Shown: piece after piece, positions 5,712 through 8,265 of the stretch | Position numbering within the stretch: position 1 is the first letter of the stretch | How the letters are laid out: the number at the start of each line of letters is the position of its first letter | Assembly (NCBI GenBank): GCA_028286165.1 | Contig: JAPYMU010000207.1 | Coordinates: 1 to 8,265 of the forward strand | Direction: 5' to 3' | Source: Spongiicolonus versatilis | GTDB lineage: Bacteria; Pseudomonadota; Gammaproteobacteria; Arenicellales; Spongiicolonaceae | DNA: 8,265 nucleotides | Notes under the pieces: generated by a model | What the model was told of the DNA's origin: nothing | What the model saw: the letters and a program-made list of their open reading frames with translations, nothing else | Databases searched by the model: none | Program-made: the position numbers and the translations under genes

Positions 5712-7985
5712 ATGGCCGCGGCCAGGAAGAAAACCGCCCCGCCGCCGGCGCCGGCCGCAAAAACTGCCGAAGCGCAGCCCATGCCGCTGGCCGATTTTGC
5801 CGCGAGCGCCTACCTGGATTATTCCATGTACGTGATTCTGGACCGCGCGCTGCCGTTCATCGGTGATGGTTTAAAGCCGGTGCAGCGGCGCATTGTCTAC
5901 GCCATGTCGGGCCTGGGGCTGCACGCCGCGTCCAAGTTTAAAAAATCGGCGCGCACTGTGGGCGATGTCATCGGCAAGTTTCACCCCCACAGCGATGCCG
6001 CGTGCTACGAAGCCATGGTGCTGATGGCGCAGCCTTTCAGTTACCGCTACCCGCTGGTGGACGGCCAGGGCAACTGGGGCTCCACCGATGACCCGCGCTC
6101 TTTCGCCGCCATGCGCTACACCGAGGCGCGCCTGACCCGTTACGCGCAGACGCTGCTGGCGGAACTGGGGCAGGGGACGGTGGAATGGACGGTGAACTTC
6201 GACGGCACCCTGGACGAGCCGGCGGCGCTGCCGGCGCGGCTGCCGAATGTGCTGTTGAACGGCGCTTCCGGCATCGCCGTGGGCATGGCCACCGACATTC
6301 CGCCGCACAACATCGGTGAAGTGGTCGCCGCATGCAAACTGCTGCTGGACAACCCCAGGGCGGCGCCGGGCGAGTTGTGCAAAGCGCTGCCGGCGCCGGA
6401 TTTTCCCACCCGCGCCGAGATCATCACCGGCAGAAAAGAAATGGCGGCGATGTATAAAACCGGCAGCGGTTCGGTGCGCCAGCGCGCGACCTGGGAAAAG
6501 GAGGGCGGCGACATCGTGGTCAACGCGCTGCCTTACCAGGTTTCCGGCGCGCGGGTGCTGGCGCAAATCGGCGCGCAAATGGCGGAGAAAAAACTGCCGC
6601 TGGTGAGCGACATCCGCGACGAGTCGGACCACGAAAATCCGATCCGTCTGGTGATTGAGCCGCGCTCCAACCGGGTGGATGCGGCGCAGTTGATGGACCA
6701 CCTGTTCGCCACCACCGACCTTGAGCGCAGTTACCGGGTGAACCTGAACATGATTGGCATGGACGGCCGGCCGCGGGTTTTTGATTTGAAGTCGCTGCTT
6801 GTGGAATGGCTTGGTTTTCGCACCGCCACTGTGGAACGCCGCCTGCGCCGCCGTCTGGAAAAGGCGGAGGCGCGGCAGCATGTGCTGGACGGGCTGCTGG
6901 TCGCGCATCTGAACATTGACGCGGTGGTTAAAATTGTCCGCAGCGAGGACCGGCCGCGCGCCGCGCTGATGAAAAAATTCAAACTCAGTGAGGCGCAGGC
7001 CGAGGCAATTCTGGATTTGCGCCTGCGCAACCTGGCCAAACTGGAGGAGATGAAAATCCGCGCCGAGCAGAGCGAGTTAAACAAGGAACGGGAATGGCTC
7101 GGCAAAGTTTTAAGTTCCCGGCGGCGGCTGAAAAACCTCGTGCGCGACGAGCTCAGCGCCGCCGCCGAAGAGTTCGGCGACCCGCGCCGCTCGCCGCTGG
7201 TGGAGCGCGCCGCGGCCCGGGCGATGGACAGCAAAACCATCACCCCGGCCGAGCCGGTGACCGTGGTGCTGTCGGAAAAAGGCTGGATACGCGCGGCCAA
7301 AGGGCACGAGGTGGACCCCGCCGCGCTCAGTTACCGCAGCGGCGACGGCTACCTGCATTCGGCGCGGGGCGGCAGCAACGACCTCCTGATCATGCTGGAT
7401 TCCACCGGCCGCGCCTACAGCCTGCCGGCCCACAGCCTGCCGTCGGCAAGGGGCCTGGGCGAGCCGCTGGCCGGCAGTGTGGACGCCGCCGGCAACGCAT
7501 TCCACGGCCTCGCCCTCGGCGGCGAGGACCAGCGCTGCCTGCTGGCCACCACCGCCGGCTACGGCTACATCGCGCGCCTCGGCGACATGCACACCAAAAA
7601 TAAAAAAGGCAAAGCCGCCCTGCGCGTCACCGAAGGCGCCCGCCCGCTGCCGCCGCAAAAAATCCCCGGGGAAGAATCATGGATCGCCGCCGCCACCAGC
7701 GAAGGCCGCCTGCTGGTTTTCGCCGCTGAAGAACTTCCCGAACTGCCGCGCGGCCGGGGGGTGAAGTTGCTCAACATCCCCCCGGCAAAATTTAAATCCG
7801 GCGAAGAAACCCTCACCGCCACCGCGGTCTTCCTTGAGGGCGCGCACCTTTTAATTTATTCCGGCAAACGGTACCTGAGATTGAAACCCGCCGACATCGA
7901 TGCGTTCCTCGGCGAGCGGGCGCGGCGCGGCCTGAAATTGCCCAAAGGATACCGGCAGGTTTGGCGGATCGGGGTGGAAGAGTGA
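5712..7985 (+). CDS. parC: DNA topoisomerase IV subunit A, ParC
   Basis: DNA-breaking and rejoining subunit of topoisomerase IV. 757 residues (E. coli 752), apparently complete. The N-terminal winged-helix domain carries DGLKPVQRRIVYAM, the quinolone region and the catalytic Tyr136 with Arg135 (SFAAMRYTEARL; E. coli Tyr120). LPNVLLNGASGIAVGMATDI is the tower-side motif, a coiled-coil stretch begins near residue 374, and the C-terminal beta-pinwheel runs from about 512 (PVTVVLSEKGWIRAAKGH, PSARGLGEPL). No GyrA box is present, supporting ParC over GyrA. ATG 5712 follows the parE TAA directly, with GAGG 11 bases ahead; it adds a Lys/Ala/Pro-rich leader of about 24 residues. ATG 5781 is a possible shorter start but lacks a ribosome site. 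Odd: Gly78 and Ser80 of E. coli are Ser94 and Ala96 here (5991-5999), while the Glu84 equivalent (Glu100) is kept. Confidence 0.97.
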   Translation: MAAARKKTAPPPAPAAKTAEAQPMPLADFAASAYLDYSMYVILDRALPFIGDGLKPVQRRIVYAMSGLGLHAASKFKKSARTVGDVIGKFHPHSDAACYEAMVLMAQPFSYRYPLVDGQGNWGSTDDPRSFAAMRYTEARLTRYAQTLLAELGQGTVEWTVNFDGTLDEPAALPARLPNVLLNGASGIAVGMATDIPPHNIGEVVAACKLLLDNPRAAPGELCKALPAPDFPTRAEIITGRKEMAAMYKTGSGSVRQRATWEKEGGDIVVNALPYQVSGARVLAQIGAQMAEKKLPLVSDIRDESDHENPIRLVIEPRSNRVDAAQLMDHLFATTDLERSYRVNLNMIGMDGRPRVFDLKSLLVEWLGFRTATVERRLRRRLEKAEARQHVLDGLLVAHLNIDAVVKIVRSEDRPRAALMKKFKLSEAQAEAILDLRLRNLAKLEEMKIRAEQSELNKEREWLGKVLSSRRRLKNLVRDELSAAAEEFGDPRRSPLVERAAARAMDSKTITPAEPVTVVLSEKGWIRAAKGHEVDPAALSYRSGDGYLHSARGGSNDLLIMLDSTGRAYSLPAHSLPSARGLGEPLAGSVDAAGNAFHGLALGGEDQRCLLATTAGYGYIARLGDMHTKNKKGKAALRVTEGARPLPPQKIPGEESWIAAATSEGRLLVFAAEELPELPRGRGVKLLNIPPAKFKSGEETLTATAVFLEGAHLLIYSGKRYLRLKPADIDAFLGERARRGLKLPKGYRQVWRIGVEE

Positions 7986-8007
7986 ACCGCTTTGTGCGGC
8001 AAGGCCG

Positions 8008-8265
8008 ATGCATTGTCCCGGATGCAATGAGTTGAATCGTGCAGCGCGTCGGCATTGCGGGCGGTGTGGGGCGTTGTTGGGGGATGAGTGTTCGCGTTGT
8101 GCGGCGGTGAATGGGTTTGCGGAGTTGTTTTGCGGCGGTTGCGGCCACTCTTTGCCGCGTGAGGGTGAGGGTGAGGGTTGGCGGGTGGCGGAGGAGATGG
8201 ATGGGGAGGCGCTGCGGGAGGTGTTGGGGGCGTATCAGCAGATGTGCCGGCGGATGGTGGAGGGC
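8008..8265 (+). CDS. Double zinc-ribbon protein, possible class III nucleotide cyclase (partial at right edge)
   Basis: An open frame of 86 codons from ATG 8008 to the edge, with no stop. Two zinc ribbons are clear: Cys3-x2-Cys6-x10-Cys17-x2-Cys20 and Cys28-x2-Cys31-x10-Cys42-x2-Cys45 (MHCPGCNELN, HCGRCG, ECSRC, FCGGCG). After an EGEGEG stretch comes EEMDGEALREVLGAYQQMC, which resembles the ALREVxxAYQxxC helix after the first metal-binding motif of class III adenylate/guanylate cyclases that carry N-terminal zinc ribbons. The expected LTVLFCDLVGST-type segment with its catalytic Asp is not seen, so the cyclase reading is tentative. The gene starts 22 bases after parC (7986-8007), with no terminator there (CCGC/GCGG is a 4-bp stem without a T-tract) and only a weak AAGG ribosome site. 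Six of seven Leu codons are TTG and most Gly codons are GGG or GGT, unlike parC, which mostly uses CTG and GGC. Confidence 0.75.
   Translation, partial: MHCPGCNELNRAARRHCGRCGALLGDECSRCAAVNGFAELFCGGCGHSLPREGEGEGWRVAEEMDGEALREVLGAYQQMCRRMVEG
8161..8185 (+). repeat. (GAGGGT)3 tandem repeat with G-quadruplex form
   Basis: Three exact GAGGGT units (8161-8178) encode EGEGEG. With the next GGG they give four G3 runs (8163, 8169, 8175, 8183) separated by loops of 3, 3 and 5 bases, which fits the usual quadruplex pattern. It lies between the zinc ribbons and the cyclase-like helix. Confidence 0.7.

Noticed and set aside
7986..8007. Terminator after parC
   Set aside because: Only a 4-bp CCGC/GCGG stem without a T-tract; the next gene begins at once.
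1..8265. tRNA, rRNA, CRISPR or insertion sequence
   Set aside because: No spaced repeats, transposase motifs or RNA gene signatures seen; nearly all bases lie in recognised coding regions.

Overview
The window comes from a GC-rich gammaproteobacterium. The evidence is a sigma-70 whose core regions 2 and 3 are almost residue-for-residue those of E. coli RpoD, a DnaG that starts like the E. coli primase, and a parE-parC pair of the gammaproteobacterial topoisomerase IV type. I cannot name the genus from sequence alone. The window holds two divergent gene pairs, plus one partial gene at each edge.

Left half, minus strand: dnaG (4135-2288) then rpoD (2149-236), which is the macromolecular synthesis operon without rpsU next to dnaG. 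Directly after rpoD, overlapping its stop as TGATG, a further gene begins (236 to the left edge). Its visible product is essentially a second sigma-70 region 4 with no region 2 or 3. The dnaG and rpoD genes each have an extended -10 promoter (TGnTAnAAT) with no convincing -35. The dnaG promoter is placed so that its transcript should start at the ATG.

Right half, plus strand: parE (GTG 4208 to 5711) and parC (5712-7985) are packed with no spacer. ParC looks intact but has Ser and Ala at the two positions of its quinolone-resistance region that are Gly78 and Ser80 in E. coli. parE is broken. After the GGLHGVGVSVVNA segment of the ATPase domain, about 375-380 bases are missing compared with E. 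coli ParE and the frame changes; the rest of the protein continues normally. This may be a real deletion or an assembly error.

Right edge: 22 bases after parC an open frame (8008 to the edge) begins with two CxxC...CxxC zinc ribbons. It continues into a stretch resembling the start of a class III nucleotide cyclase, but apparently without the first metal-binding segment. A (GAGGGT)3 repeat with G-quadruplex form lies where that segment would be. Its codon use differs from parC.

Together the window joins replication priming (DnaG), housekeeping transcription (RpoD) and decatenation (ParC/ParE). The items most worth following are the extra region 4 gene coupled to rpoD and the ParE deletion. 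Gaps without genes are short (138, 72 and 22 bases) and are described with the promoters.
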